64,000 bases of DNA from Roseovarius sp. MMSF_3281 (GTDB lineage: Bacteria > Pseudomonadota > Alphaproteobacteria > Rhodobacterales > Rhodobacteraceae). Every line of letters starts with the position of its first letter. Positions within the stretch are counted from its first letter, which is position 1. Under the pieces are notes generated by a model. That model was not told the DNA's origin. It saw only the letters and a list, made by a program, of their open reading frames with translations, and ran no database searches. Shown here in pieces: positions 52,613 to 61,894 of this stretch. The position numbers were made by a program, and so were the translations under genes. The stretch spans positions 62,001-126,000 of the forward strand of contig NZ_JASHIM010000005.1 of assembly GCF_030733685.1 (NCBI RefSeq), given 5' to 3'.

Positions 52613-53485
52613 ATGATGAAAGAACCAGATTTCAAAGGACAGGCCGTGCTCGTTACTGGTGCCGGTCGGGGCTTGGGGTTGGCCTATGCCCGCAGTATCG
52701 GTCAACTCGGGGCGACGGTCCTGCTGCATGACGTCGGTGCAGAGTCCGATGGGTGCGGCCGGGACGGCACGATTGCGGAAACCGCCGCTGCTGCGCTTCG
52801 CGCGGAAGGGATCGATGCCCATCCCTTTGCGGGCGCGATCGACACGCCGGACGGATGCCGTGCGCTTGTCCGTGACTGTATCGCGTTGTGCGGTCGGCTG
52901 GATGCGCTGATCCACAATGCCGGCTGGGTTGCGTATGAACGGATCGAAGATCTCAAGGAGCCGTCTTTCGACCACATGATGGCGGTCACGGCCAAGGCGC
53001 CGCTCTGGCTTGCTCAGGTTGCATGGACCGGAATGCGCGGGGCCAACTATGGCAGGATTGTCATCACCACCTCCTGCCGGGCTCTCTATCCGCAATATGT
53101 CCAGAAAGGCCTTACTTCCTATGCGGCCGCCAAGATGGCGGCTGTGGGGGTCATGAACGTCCTCGCCGACGAGGGTGCCGAGCATGGAATTGTCGTCAAC
53201 GCAGTGTCTCCGGTCGCCAAGACCCGCATGTGGGGCGTCGAGGGTGAACCGGAGGACCTGAAGCCATCGGCGGTTGCACCCGGAGTGGCGTTCCTGGCCT
53301 CCAACGCCTGCACGGAAGGCGGCTGGGTGCTGCGCGCGGCGAACGGCCAGTTCCATGCAGCGCGCGCGGTAGAGGCAGGGGGGGTAGACTACCCTCGCGA
53401 CCTGCGCGCGGTTGCTGCCGACAGCCCCGGCGCGGTCGCTGCCGTGTGGGACAGGATCGCATGCCTCGCACCGGAGGCAAGATGA
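52613..53485 (+). CDS. SDR-family oxidoreductase
   Basis: This is 290 residues from the ATG at 52613, which has GGAGG just upstream; an earlier ATG at 52583 is unsupported. It has a Rossmann nucleotide motif TGAGRGLG near residue 15 and the catalytic set Ser154, Tyr170 and Lys174 (SYAAAK). It is a classical NAD(P)-dependent short-chain dehydrogenase, probably acting on a sugar or polyol because the next gene is an SMP-30-type lactonase. The tail past residue 240 is longer than usual and resembles hydroxysteroid or peroxisomal multifunctional SDRs. The substrate is not resolved. Confidence 0.88.
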   Translation: MMKEPDFKGQAVLVTGAGRGLGLAYARSIGQLGATVLLHDVGAESDGCGRDGTIAETAAAALRAEGIDAHPFAGAIDTPDGCRALVRDCIALCGRLDALIHNAGWVAYERIEDLKEPSFDHMMAVTAKAPLWLAQVAWTGMRGANYGRIVITTSCRALYPQYVQKGLTSYAAAKMAAVGVMNVLADEGAEHGIVVNAVSPVAKTRMWGVEGEPEDLKPSAVAPGVAFLASNACTEGGWVLRAANGQFHAARAVEAGGVDYPRDLRAVAADSPGAVAAVWDRIACLAPEAR

Positions 53486-54342
53486 TGAGGCGTGAGAGTA
53501 CGGATATCGCCGTTGCCACCAAAGCCGACGCGATGATCGGAGAAAGCCCGATATGGAGTGCGCGGCACGCCCGCCTGCTGTGGATCGATATTACGGGGAA
53601 ACAACTGCACATCTACAATCCCGAAGATGGGACCAGCGAGGTCGTGGCAACACCTTCCAGCATCGGACTTCTTGCGCAAAACCCGTCAGGAGACATTGTC
53701 CTCGGCCTTGAGGATGGGCTTGCTCGCCTGGGTGCTGACGGTGAGATCGAGCGCTTCGCCGGGGCACCGCACGCCGATCCGACCTTCCGCTTCAACGACG
53801 GAAAATTCGATACATATGGTCGGCTGTGGACCGGGTTCATGAATAGGGACGGGAAGAAGGGCGGCGGCATTCTTTACCGGTTTGATCCCGACGGCACGTG
53901 GCATGTTGCCGATACCGGCTTCGACCTGCCCAACGGTCTGGAGTGGAGCCGCGATGGTCGAACCTTCTATTTTACGGACTCGCATAAGGGTGAGATCTAT
54001 GCCTACGATTTCAACGCCGTTTCGGGGACGATCCAAAACCGACGGGTGTTCTGCAGCATGGACCCGTCGGAGGGCAAGCCGGACGGGCTGACGAGGGATG
54101 CTGAAGGGCACCTCCTCAGCGTATTGTTCGATAGTACAGCAATCGCCCGGATTGTGCCGGACGGGTCGGTCGAACGATTGATCCCCTTGCCCGTGCCACG
54201 CCCGACAAGCTGCGCCTTCGGCGGCGATGGCCGAACCCTGTTCGTCACGAGCGCTCGCATCGGGTTGTCGGACGCACAGCTCAGTGATGCACCGCTGTTC
54301 GGCTCACTCTTACGGTTGGATTACTATGACGCCCTCCGATGA
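53482..54342 (+). CDS. SMP-30/gluconolactonase-family protein
   Basis: This 286-residue protein starts at the ATG that overlaps the SDR stop by four bases, with GGAGG upstream. It is a six-bladed propeller family member with GESPIWSARHARLLWIDITG near the N-terminus (the metal-binding Glu), RFNDGKFDTYGRLWTGFM near residue 105 and LPNGLEWSRDGRTFYFTDS near residue 150. The two Asn/Asp metal ligands are present. It hydrolyses aldonolactones. With the SDR it would make an aldonic acid from a sugar by oxidation and lactone opening. Confidence 0.9.
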   Translation: MMRRESTDIAVATKADAMIGESPIWSARHARLLWIDITGKQLHIYNPEDGTSEVVATPSSIGLLAQNPSGDIVLGLEDGLARLGADGEIERFAGAPHADPTFRFNDGKFDTYGRLWTGFMNRDGKKGGGILYRFDPDGTWHVADTGFDLPNGLEWSRDGRTFYFTDSHKGEIYAYDFNAVSGTIQNRRVFCSMDPSEGKPDGLTRDAEGHLLSVLFDSTAIARIVPDGSVERLIPLPVPRPTSCAFGGDGRTLFVTSARIGLSDAQLSDAPLFGSLLRLDYYDALR

Positions 54343-54593
54343 TGGGTGCGCCGCTCATCTCCATCGCATCGAACTTCATGGTTGATGACGAATAGCGGAC
54401 CTTGGACTTTGCTACCGCTCGCTGCACACAATTGAATGGCTGCTTTGTGGCCTAGGGGCCGCCGATCTTCAACTAGGTGGTTACGGCTTGGCACAATTGC
54501 CTTTCGCCCTTCGTTACTGATTGATTCAACGCATATTTGACGCGAAAGGCGTCGCTAGAGATAGCAGCAGGCCAATTTCCGTCGACGCTTAGT

Positions 54594-55094
54594 CTACCTT
54601 TGTAACTCGTACGTTTTGCAATCTCCCGCCATATGGCCGGACTCGACCCAACACCACGTCATTGTCCTCCCATTGTGGGTCAGGCGAGCCTTCCGAGAAA
54701 TATTGCGCGAGGCAGCGCCGTATTTGTCCACCGGAACCCTGGGTGGTCCTGTGAAAAGGAGATCGCATTTGCCCCGCCCTAAAGAACGGACTTCTAGGTT
54801 GCCGTCACTCAAACTATTGACCATCTGCAGAATTCTAACCCCTTTACGACCGGGCATACCGCTACCGAGCGGAAAACCTCCCCTTGTGGTTTGGGAGTCC
54901 CACTCGATCATGACTGCCTTTCCAACGTGGGAATTGTATGCGTATGAAAAAGTGTAGTACCCAAACTGGTTGCTATGGTAACGCTCAGCAAGGACCCATT
55001 GCCCATTGAATTCCTTCCCACAGTCCGCGGCCGTTGCAGGCAGCGAAACCATGCACATCATTCCGATGAATGCAGAAACCACTAAATTTCTCAT
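54594..55094 (-). CDS. Small secreted protein of unknown function
   Basis: This is 166 residues from the ATG at 55094, which follows GAGGAAGATGGGAAA. The first 22 residues form a standard signal peptide (RNLVVSAFIGMMCMVSLPAT, then AA). The mature part has four cysteines (positions about 25, 121, 159 and 170 in precursor numbering may pair) and several aromatic residues. It has no recognised domain. It stands alone. I do not recognise the family. Confidence 0.55.
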   Translation of the reverse strand: MRNLVVSAFIGMMCMVSLPATAADCGKEFNGQWVLAERYHSNQFGYYTFSYAYNSHVGKAVMIEWDSQTTRGGFPLGSGMPGRKGVRILQMVNSLSDGNLEVRSLGRGKCDLLFTGPPRVPVDKYGAASRNISRKARLTHNGRTMTWCWVESGHMAGDCKTYELQR

Positions 55095-55593
55095 TTTCCC
55101 ATCTTCCTCGATTTGATCACTCAATGCCCATGGTGCCCGGTCCCATGTCGCGTAGGGCGAACTGACCACAATGTGTGCGGGTATCGTGCTGGTGAAGCGT
55201 TTGCGGCGCAATCACCCGAAAAGGTGAAACCAGCGCCTGATCATGGCCTCCTACGCCATCAGGCTGGGTTTCTGTTGACAGCGAAAGTTCCGCTCAACGG
55301 TCAACCTTGCGCGGAGCACTGATGTTATTGAACAGAGCGGGTATTTCGAAGCCTGCTGCATTCCGAGGTGCGTTTGAATACCGCGTGGTCCCGATCAGCG
55401 AGAACCTCCGAAACGGGTGATCCCTGAAGTATCTCTGTATAATCTTGGTGCGCAGATGAGAGAATAAGACGTACCGGTCCCTATCTATCTTTAAGCCATT
55501 GACCTCGGCTGTCTGGCATCAGCGCCTATGGGACAGATTTGAGGTTTTCGTAACCGAGGATTTCTGGTTCATCGTGGCTATCAAGTGGCGAAG
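55095..55593. other. Gap without a supported gene
   Basis: About 500 bases between the secreted protein and the IS3 remnant. Open frames here lack ribosome sites and family motifs. The only structure seen is the inverted repeat 55560-55573/55593-55606 at the start of the IS3 remnant, listed under that element. Confidence 0.5.
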
Positions 55594-56708
55594 ATGAACC
55601 AGAAATCCGAAATATCGAAGGACGCGGCCGACAAGCTGGCCAAAGGAATTTCGCGAGGCGGGCAAGCAACGCTTGGCCGGAGATACTGCCCGCCAGGTGA
55701 CCTCTCCTGAGGTCAAGGAGCTGCGCTCGGAATCGGCCACGCTTAGGGAAGTCGTTGCCGACCTGATCTTGGAAAACCGTCTGCTCAAACAAGCATGATC
55801 GGGGATGGGGAGTACGAGGTATAAGGTATCCTGCATCGGAAAAGCTGGAGATCATCCGCACCGTCGAAGCCTCGCATATGCCCGCCCGTCAGGCGATGGG
55901 ATATGACCGCTGGTCCGAGGGTGGGCTTGACGCGCTTGAGGACAGGCGGTCCCATCCGGGGTCTGTGTGGAACCGCCCCCCCGGATGAGACCTGGGCGGA
56001 CATTATCGAGTTCGCGCTCGAGCACGAAGGTCTGACACCTCGTGAGCTGGCGGTGAAGTACACAGACGAAACGCAGTATTTTGTGTCGGAATCATCGATT
56101 TACCGCATCCTGAAGGCGGAAGACCTGGTGACGGCACCGGCGCAAATCGTGATGAAGGCGGCCAATGAGTTCCGGGATGAAATCACGCGCCTCAACGAGC
56201 TGTGGCAAGTTGACTTCACCTATCTGAAGGTTTTGGGCTGGGGTTGGTTCTACCTGTCGGCTATCCTCGATGATTACAGCCGCTACATCATCGCCTGGCA
56301 GCTTTGCATGACGATGAAGGCTGAGAACGTGACCGCTACGCTCGACCTGGCACTGGAGGCCTCGGGATGTGACTGCGCAACCGTGGTCGCCAAGCCAAGA
56401 CTTCTCAGCGATAACGGTGCCTCTTACATCGCGGGGGACTTGGCGGATTACCCCGATGAAAAGGGCATGAATCATGTCCGCGGCGCACCCTACCACCCAC
56501 AGACCTAAGGCAAGATCGAACGGTGGCACCAGACCATGAAGAACCATATCCTGCTTAAGCATTACTTTCTGCCCGGTGATCTCGAGCGCCAGATCGGGGC
56601 CTTCGTCGAATACTACAACAACCAACGCTACCATGAGAGCCTTGGGAACCTGACGCCCGCTGACGTCTATTACGGGCGCGCAGAGCAGATCCTAAAACAC
56701 CAACCGGC
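55594..56708 (+). pseudogene. IS3-family element (OrfA/OrfB), broken
   Basis: OrfA begins MNQKSEISKDAADKLAK. It then jumps by internal deletion to KEFREAGKQRLAGDTARQVT and ends LENRLLKQA, so the HTH is gone. OrfB follows as RYPASEKLEIIRTVEASHMP, with a deletion before YDRWSEGGLDALEDRRSHPG, a frameshift near 55970, the DDE core (DFTYLKVLGWGWFYLSAIL, LLSDNGASYI) and a TAA stop at 56506-56508 inside HPQT-GKIERWHQT. The C-terminus is cut by an IS30 remnant. A 14-bp hairpin (ATTTCTGGTTCATC facing GATGAACCAGAAAT) covers the OrfA start codon. Confidence 0.85.
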
Positions 56709-56870
56709 TTCTACGCCAGTACTTCCCGCGCGGCCTCGATATGTTGACCTACAGTCAAGCGAAACTCAGTGCGGTTGCCAGACAGCTCAACGAACGCCCG
56801 AGGAAGACCTTGCAATACGAAACCCCGGCAGAGAAGTTTGCCCAGTGTGTTGCGGGGGTCCGTTGAATCC
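56709..56870 (+). pseudogene. IS30-family transposase C-terminal fragment
   Basis: The frame reads LRQYFPRGLDMLTYSQAKLS, then VARQLNERPRKTLQYETPAE, the usual last 50 residues of IS30-family transposases. It follows the IS3 remnant directly and has no N-terminal part. No end repeat could be assigned in the 100 bases before the acdR stop. Confidence 0.78.
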
Positions 56871-56976
56871 GCACCCGCGTTGCTGTCTTTCGGCGTCTTT
56901 ATTTGCGCCGCAACGCGAAAAATGTCGGCGCTGAGCCCAAGTTGCTCATTCGTCAGAGCGCAGCGAATGACTGCGC

Positions 56977-57438
56977 TCAAAAAGCCAGCGGAGCATTCTC
57001 CTTGATTTCCTTCAGCACGAAGAACGTCCGAATTTGGCGGACACCCGGCAAAGCGATCAGCATCTTGTTGTGCATGGTGTTGAAGTCATTCATGTCGCTG
57101 ACTCGGATTTTCAGCAGGTAGTCAAAATCTCCTGCTACCAGATGGCAGTCCAGTAGTTCATTCATGTCGGACACCGCATTTTCAAAGGCCGCAAAACTCT
57201 CAGGTGTGGAGCGGTCCAGAACGACACCGACCATCACCAAAGTTCCCAGACTGACCGACGATGGGTTTACCTGGGCAACAACGCGCGAGACATGCCCTTC
57301 ATCAAAGAGGGCCTGGGTGCGTCTGTGGCACGTCGCGGGACTGACATTCACGGCTTTTGCAAGCTCGGCGTTCGTGAGCCGACCGTCAGATTGAAGATTT
57401 CGAAGAATACTCTTGTCGATTCGATCTAGGCTGCTCAT
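56977..57438 (-). CDS. acdR: Lrp/AsnC-family regulator of ACC deaminase
   Basis: This 153-residue protein has an N-terminal HTH (LDRIDKSILRNLQSDGRLTN, then AELAKAVNVSPATCHRRTQA) and a C-terminal RAM-type ligand domain (residues about 70-145). It diverges from acdS across 152 bases. AcdR is the known Lrp-type activator of acdS in ACC-deaminase bacteria, and both family and position fit. Regulation by Lrp-type octamers at the shared promoter is inferred. The GC content of this block is a little lower than that of its neighbours. Confidence 0.85.
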   Translation of the reverse strand: MSSLDRIDKSILRNLQSDGRLTNAELAKAVNVSPATCHRRTQALFDEGHVSRVVAQVNPSSVSLGTLVMVGVVLDRSTPESFAAFENAVSDMNELLDCHLVAGDFDYLLKIRVSDMNDFNTMHNKMLIALPGVRQIRTFFVLKEIKENAPLAF

Positions 57439-57590
57439 GAAAGATTCTTCCGTTTTTTATCCTGCAGATTACAATTTTAAATATCTATATGTCAAAGTGA
57501 GGAAGAAAAGAAAAAACTGCACCCGCAATTGGGAAGCACCTTCCGCCATCTCTCTGCTACCGTTTAGGCAAGCAAAACAGGAGATCGCCC

Positions 57591-58610
57591 ATGTCGCTAC
57601 TCGACAAATTCGAACACTACCCGCTGACCTTTGGAAAAACCGCCATCGAGCATTTGCCACGATTGACCGAAGCCGTCGGCGCGGATGTCGAATTTTACGC
57701 CAAGCGGGAAGACTGCAATTCCGGCCTAGCCTTTGGCGGCAACAAGTTGCGCAAGCTGGAATACATCGTGCCCGACGCCATCGCGAGCGGTGCAGATACG
57801 CTCGTTTCCATCGGCGGTGTGCAATCCAATCACACGCGTATGGTAGCTGCGACAGCTGCCAAAATCGGCATGAATTGCGTGGTTATCCAGGAAAAGTGGG
57901 TGCCACATTACGACGCGGTTTACGATCGCGTTGGAAACATCATGTTGACCCGCCTTATGGGCGCGGATTCACGCCTTGTGGATGACGGCTTTGACATCGG
58001 CATTCGCAAAAGTTGGGAAGATGCGATCAAATCTGTCGAAGATACAGGCGGCAAACCCTATCCGATTCCGGCGGGAGCATCGGTGCACAAGTACGGCGCA
58101 CTTGGCTATATCGGCTTTGCCGAAGAGGTGGCCGAGCAAGAGGCAGAACTGGGCTTCAAATTTGACTATATCGTGGTCTGTGTCGTGACAGGCTCAACTC
58201 AAGGCGGGATGATCGTCGGTTTCGCTGCGCAGGATCGTGCAGATCGTGTGATCGGCATCGACGCGTCAGGAACGTTGGATCAGACCAAGGCACAGGTCCG
58301 CGAGATCGTCGACAACACTGCTGAGTTGGTCGGTCTTGGCCGCAAGGTTCGCGACGATGAAATTCACATCAATCCGGACTATGCCTATCCCGCCTACGGT
58401 GTTCCCTCCGAGGAAACCAATGAGGCAATCCGGTTGGCAGCAAAGACCGAAGCCATGATGACGGACCCGGTTTATGAGGGAAAATCCATGCAAGGCATGA
58501 TCGACCTCGCCAAGAAAGGATTCTTCCCGAAGGGTTCCAAGGTTCTCTACGCCCACCTTGGCGGTGCTCCGGCGTTGAACGGCTATAGCTACTACTACAA
58601 GGACGGCTGA
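57591..58610 (+). CDS. acdS: 1-Aminocyclopropane-1-carboxylate deaminase
   Basis: This 339-residue PLP enzyme has the full ACC deaminase set. Lys52 in [10 protein letters not shown] forms the Schiff base. Tyr295 and Glu296 are in DPVYEGKSM, and Leu323 is in [10 protein letters not shown] (Pseudomonas numbering is one lower: K51, Y294, E295, L322). D-cysteine desulfhydrases have Ser and Thr in place of the last two, so the enzyme is called a true ACC deaminase. It splits ACC, the ethylene precursor, into 2-oxobutanoate and ammonia. It lies opposite acdR and 52 bases upstream of an E1-type 2-oxoacid dehydrogenase gene. Confidence 0.95.
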   Translation: MSLLDKFEHYPLTFGKTAIEHLPRLTEAVGADVEFYAKREDCNSGLAFGGNKLRKLEYIVPDAIASGADTLVSIGGVQSNHTRMVAATAAKIGMNCVVIQEKWVPHYDAVYDRVGNIMLTRLMGADSRLVDDGFDIGIRKSWEDAIKSVEDTGGKPYPIPAGASVHKYGALGYIGFAEEVAEQEAELGFKFDYIVVCVVTGSTQGGMIVGFAAQDRADRVIGIDASGTLDQTKAQVREIVDNTAELVGLGRKVRDDEIHINPDYAYPAYGVPSEETNEAIRLAAKTEAMMTDPVYEGKSMQGMIDLAKKGFFPKGSKVLYAHLGGAPALNGYSYYYKDG

Positions 58611-58662
58611 TCGCTCGCTTACCACCAACCAAATCTAAGCCCAACCTGAGAGAGGTCTCCTC

Positions 58663-61047
58663 ATGTCCAATGCGCATCTGAAAACCATTGAACAACGGCT
58701 GCTTTGGCTGTCGCATTGGATGATCCACAATGCCAATCACATCCGTTCTAAAACGGATGGGATCAAGATTGGCGGGCATCAGGCGTCCTCCGCTTCCATG
58801 GTCTCCATCATGACGGCGCTTTATTTCTCGACGCTTCGGCCAGAGGACCGGGTTGCGGTCAAACCCCATGCATCGCCGGTGTTTCACGCGATGCAATATC
58901 TGATGGGCAACCAGAGCCGCGAGAAGATGGAGAACTTTCGCGGCTTTGGTGGGGTGCAAAGCTATCCAAGTCGTACCAAAGATGTGGATGACGTAGATTT
59001 CTCTACCGGGTCAGTAGGTTTGGGCGTCGGAATTACCGTGCTCGCTTCGATGGTACAAGACTTCATCAAAGCAAAGGAATGGGGCGCAGATACCGAGGTG
59101 GGCCGCATGGTGGCCCTGGTCGGTGATGCGGAAATGGATGAGGGCAATATCTATGAGGTGTTGCAAGAGGGGTGGAAGAACGACCTGCGCAACACCTGGT
59201 GGATCATCGACTACAATCGCCAATCGCTCGATGGGGTCGTGCGCGAAGGTCTCTTTGAGCGGATAGAAAAGATCTTCGATGCGTTTGGCTGGGATGTGAT
59301 CAAGGTCAAATACGGTGAATTGCAGCGTGCCGCATTTGAAGAACCGGGGGGCGACAAGCTGCGCGCCTGGATCGACGCTTGTCCGAACGCTGAATACTCC
59401 GCGCTGACCTATATGGGCGGCGAGGTCTGGCGAAAGCGCCTGATGGACGATTTGGGCGATCAGGGAGACGTGACGGCTCTGCTTGGGAAGCGCAGCGATG
59501 CCGAACTTGCGGATCTGATGGAAAATCTCGGCGGTAACTGCGTGCAAACCATGGCAGATACCTTTGCCGCCATCGACCATGACCGCCCGACCTGTTTTCT
59601 TGCCTACACCGTCAAAGGCTGGGGCACGCCGATTGCAGGGCACAAGGACAACCACGGTGGCCTGATGACCAAGGCGCAGATGGCAGAGTGGCAGAAATAC
59701 ATGGGCGTGCTTGAAGGACAGGAATGGGAGCCGTTTGCTGCGGTGGATGATGAGGCTGGGCTGAAAGCCTTCTTGTCCGACGTTCCGTTTTTCGCGAAAG
59801 GCCTGCGGCGCTTTGCCGACGCGAAACTCACCGTGCCCAAGATCGAATTTGCGACGGATCGCGAGACATCGACGCAGGCCGCGTTCGGCAAGATCCTTGA
59901 TGAGCTGTCCAAAGGGGACAGCGATCTTGCGGCGCGGATCATGACCACCTCGCCGGATGTGACGGGCACTACGGGGCTCGGAGCTTTCGTCAACCGGCGC
60001 AAGCTCTTTGCGCGTGAAGCGCAGAAGGATGCGTTTATCGAGCATCGCATTCCATCAACGGCCAAATGGAATTTCGCGCCCGAAGGCCAGCACCTTGAAT
60101 TGGGCATTGCAGAAATGAATCTGTTTCTGCTGCTTGGCGCTGCCGGGCTATCGCACAGTCTTTGGGGCAAGCGGGTCATCCCCATTGGCACTGTCTACGA
60201 CCCCTTTGTTCATCGCGGGCTGGATGCGCTCAACTACGCCTGTTACCAGGATGCACGCTTCATGATCGTGGGCACACCGTCCGGTGTCACACTTGCCCCA
60301 GAAGGAGGGGCGCACCAATCCGTAGGCACACCACTCACGGGCATGGCTCAGGACGGGCTTGCCAGTTTTGAGCCAGCCTTCGCGGATGAACTCGCTGTCA
60401 TCATGGAATGGGCCTTCGACTACATACAGCGTGACGGCGAAAGCGATCTGGATGAGCGCACATGGTTGCGGGATGAAACAGGTGGCTCAGTTTATCTACG
60501 CCTGACCACAAAGCCATTGGAGCAACCAGGACAGCGCGTCGATGATGATTTCCGGCAAGGTGCCATTGATGGTGCATATTGGCTCCGAAAGCCTGGGCCG
60601 AACTGTGAGATCGTCATTGCCTATCAGGGTGCTGTCGCCAACGATGCAATCGAGGCAGCCGGCCGATTGGCCGAGACGCATCGGGATATAGGCGTGCTCG
60701 CTGTCACCTCTGCTGATCGGCTGAACGCTGGCTGGACGGCAGCACAGCGCAGCCGGGCACGTGGCGACCGCAAGGCGACCTGTCATATCGAGAAAATGAT
60801 GCTCGGCTTGCCCAAGCACTGCAAGGTACTAACCGTCCTGGATGGACATCCGGCCACGCTTTCATGGCTGGGCTCTGTTGCCGGGCATCGAACCATCCCG
60901 CTTGGAGTGGAGCATTTTGGGCAAACGGGAACGATTGGCGATCTCTACCGCCACTATGGCATCAATCGCGACGCCATCGTTAACGAAGCTCGCAAGGCAC
61001 TGCCGACAGGGTTGGAAATCGCTCAATCCATGGGAGCAATCATTTAA
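58663..61047 (+). CDS. Homodimeric pyruvate dehydrogenase E1-like enzyme (AceE family)
   Basis: This 794-residue thiamine-diphosphate enzyme has the cofactor motif GDAEMDEGN at residues 154-162 with Asn185 about 30 residues later. The central and C-terminal pyrimidine-binding domains contain GQHLELGIAEMNLFLLLGAA and PEGGAHQSVGTPLTG. It is about 90 residues shorter than E. coli AceE (887), and no E2 or E3 gene is nearby. Following acdS by 52 bases, it probably handles 2-oxobutanoate, the ACC deaminase product, to propionyl-CoA with borrowed E2/E3. The stop TAA is provided by the first bases of the 116-bp repeat, so the last residues may be altered. Confidence 0.88.
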   Translation: MSNAHLKTIEQRLLWLSHWMIHNANHIRSKTDGIKIGGHQASSASMVSIMTALYFSTLRPEDRVAVKPHASPVFHAMQYLMGNQSREKMENFRGFGGVQSYPSRTKDVDDVDFSTGSVGLGVGITVLASMVQDFIKAKEWGADTEVGRMVALVGDAEMDEGNIYEVLQEGWKNDLRNTWWIIDYNRQSLDGVVREGLFERIEKIFDAFGWDVIKVKYGELQRAAFEEPGGDKLRAWIDACPNAEYSALTYMGGEVWRKRLMDDLGDQGDVTALLGKRSDAELADLMENLGGNCVQTMADTFAAIDHDRPTCFLAYTVKGWGTPIAGHKDNHGGLMTKAQMAEWQKYMGVLEGQEWEPFAAVDDEAGLKAFLSDVPFFAKGLRRFADAKLTVPKIEFATDRETSTQAAFGKILDELSKGDSDLAARIMTTSPDVTGTTGLGAFVNRRKLFAREAQKDAFIEHRIPSTAKWNFAPEGQHLELGIAEMNLFLLLGAAGLSHSLWGKRVIPIGTVYDPFVHRGLDALNYACYQDARFMIVGTPSGVTLAPEGGAHQSVGTPLTGMAQDGLASFEPAFADELAVIMEWAFDYIQRDGESDLDERTWLRDETGGSVYLRLTTKPLEQPGQRVDDDFRQGAIDGAYWLRKPGPNCEIVIAYQGAVANDAIEAAGRLAETHRDIGVLAVTSADRLNAGWTAAQRSRARGDRKATCHIEKMMLGLPKHCKVLTVLDGHPATLSWLGSVAGHRTIPLGVEHFGQTGTIGDLYRHYGINRDAIVNEARKALPTGLEIAQSMGAII

Positions 61048-61160
61048 AGCGTTCCGCCTTTAACCCGAGACATCGGCGAAAGGCGGAACGCGTGCAACGA
61101 TTGAGCGGAGCACTGCGTTTCGCGAAAATCTATCATTCAGGTTTTTCGCGAAACGCTTTA
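61045..61160 (-). repeat. 116-bp double-hairpin element, copy 2 (inverted)
   Basis: This is the inverse of the element at 48840-48955, 114 of 116 bases identical (differences near the loop of stem 1). Its outermost TAA is the stop codon of the E1-like gene. The two copies face each other and enclose about 12.1 kb. Confidence 0.87.
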
Positions 61161-61628
61161 GATCATGGATAAGGCTCTGGCATATTGGCACCAGGCACCG
61201 GGCAGGGGTGCGCGCGCCTTGTCGCTTGCGCACCCGAAACGCTCGACATTGCAACCGCGACCGTCCGAAGGATTGACGGCCATCTAAGGTCTGTCGGATT
61301 GCTGCTGATCAGTGCGCCTGATGAGACTCACCAGGTTTGGGAGGCTGTGGCATGTTCTCTATCGGCAGCAAAGTTGGAGTTTATCACAGCGTGCTCGCTC
61401 CCCTGAACGCGCTGCCCCATCGGTGTGTATTGGTGACCTTCTCGAAGGATCACGCCAAGCACCTTTTCTGGCTGGGTTCGATCTCAGTGCATCGTGTCAT
61501 ACCCTTCGGTGCGGAAGGCTCAGATCAGAACGTTCAAATAGCCGAGCACGTTTGGTCAAGGATCCGGCACCTTGTGGGCGGTGATCACGCGCCCAAAGCG
61601 GCTCTAATAACCCTCTGGATCGGAGCAT
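61161..61628. other. Gap without a supported gene
   Basis: About 470 bases between copy 2 of the repeat and an IS3 OrfA remnant. Several short rightward frames exist, including a 97-codon frame from about 61337. I recognise no motif, ribosome site or family resemblance in any of them. It may be remnant coding sequence. No hairpin or RNA gene was evident. Confidence 0.5.
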
Positions 61629-61811
61629 AGCAGCCGTTCACCGGAAGTCCGAATTGTCCCGCAATGTGTCGCGGCCGCAGCCGATCTTCGGCGCAATCGC
61701 CTTGATCGCTGCCGACTGACTCTCGTAGTTACCCTGGTTATCGAACACCAACCGCATGGTTCGCGCGCGTGTCTCAGGTGAATAGCGGTTCGCTCTGTTG
61801 TCTTTTTCCAT
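61629..61811 (-). pseudogene. IS3-family OrfA fragment (second subfamily)
   Basis: From an ATG at 61811 the leftward frame reads MEKDNRANRYSPETRARTMR, then SAAIKAIAPKIGCGRDTLR, and then stops. This is the N-terminal HTH of an IS3-family OrfA different from those at 0 and 55.6 kb. It lacks the leucine-zipper part and OrfB. Confidence 0.75.
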
Positions 61812-61894
61812 GGCTCCAATCCTTCCTCGATTTGGAGCTTCCGGAAAACCCGGGGCGGTTCACATCCATGCGCTAGCGATACTGGACCATGTAA

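Noticed and set aside
57591..58610. D-cysteine desulfhydrase instead of ACC deaminase
   Set aside because: Glu296 and Leu323 are the ACC deaminase residues; the desulfhydrases carry Ser and Thr at these places.
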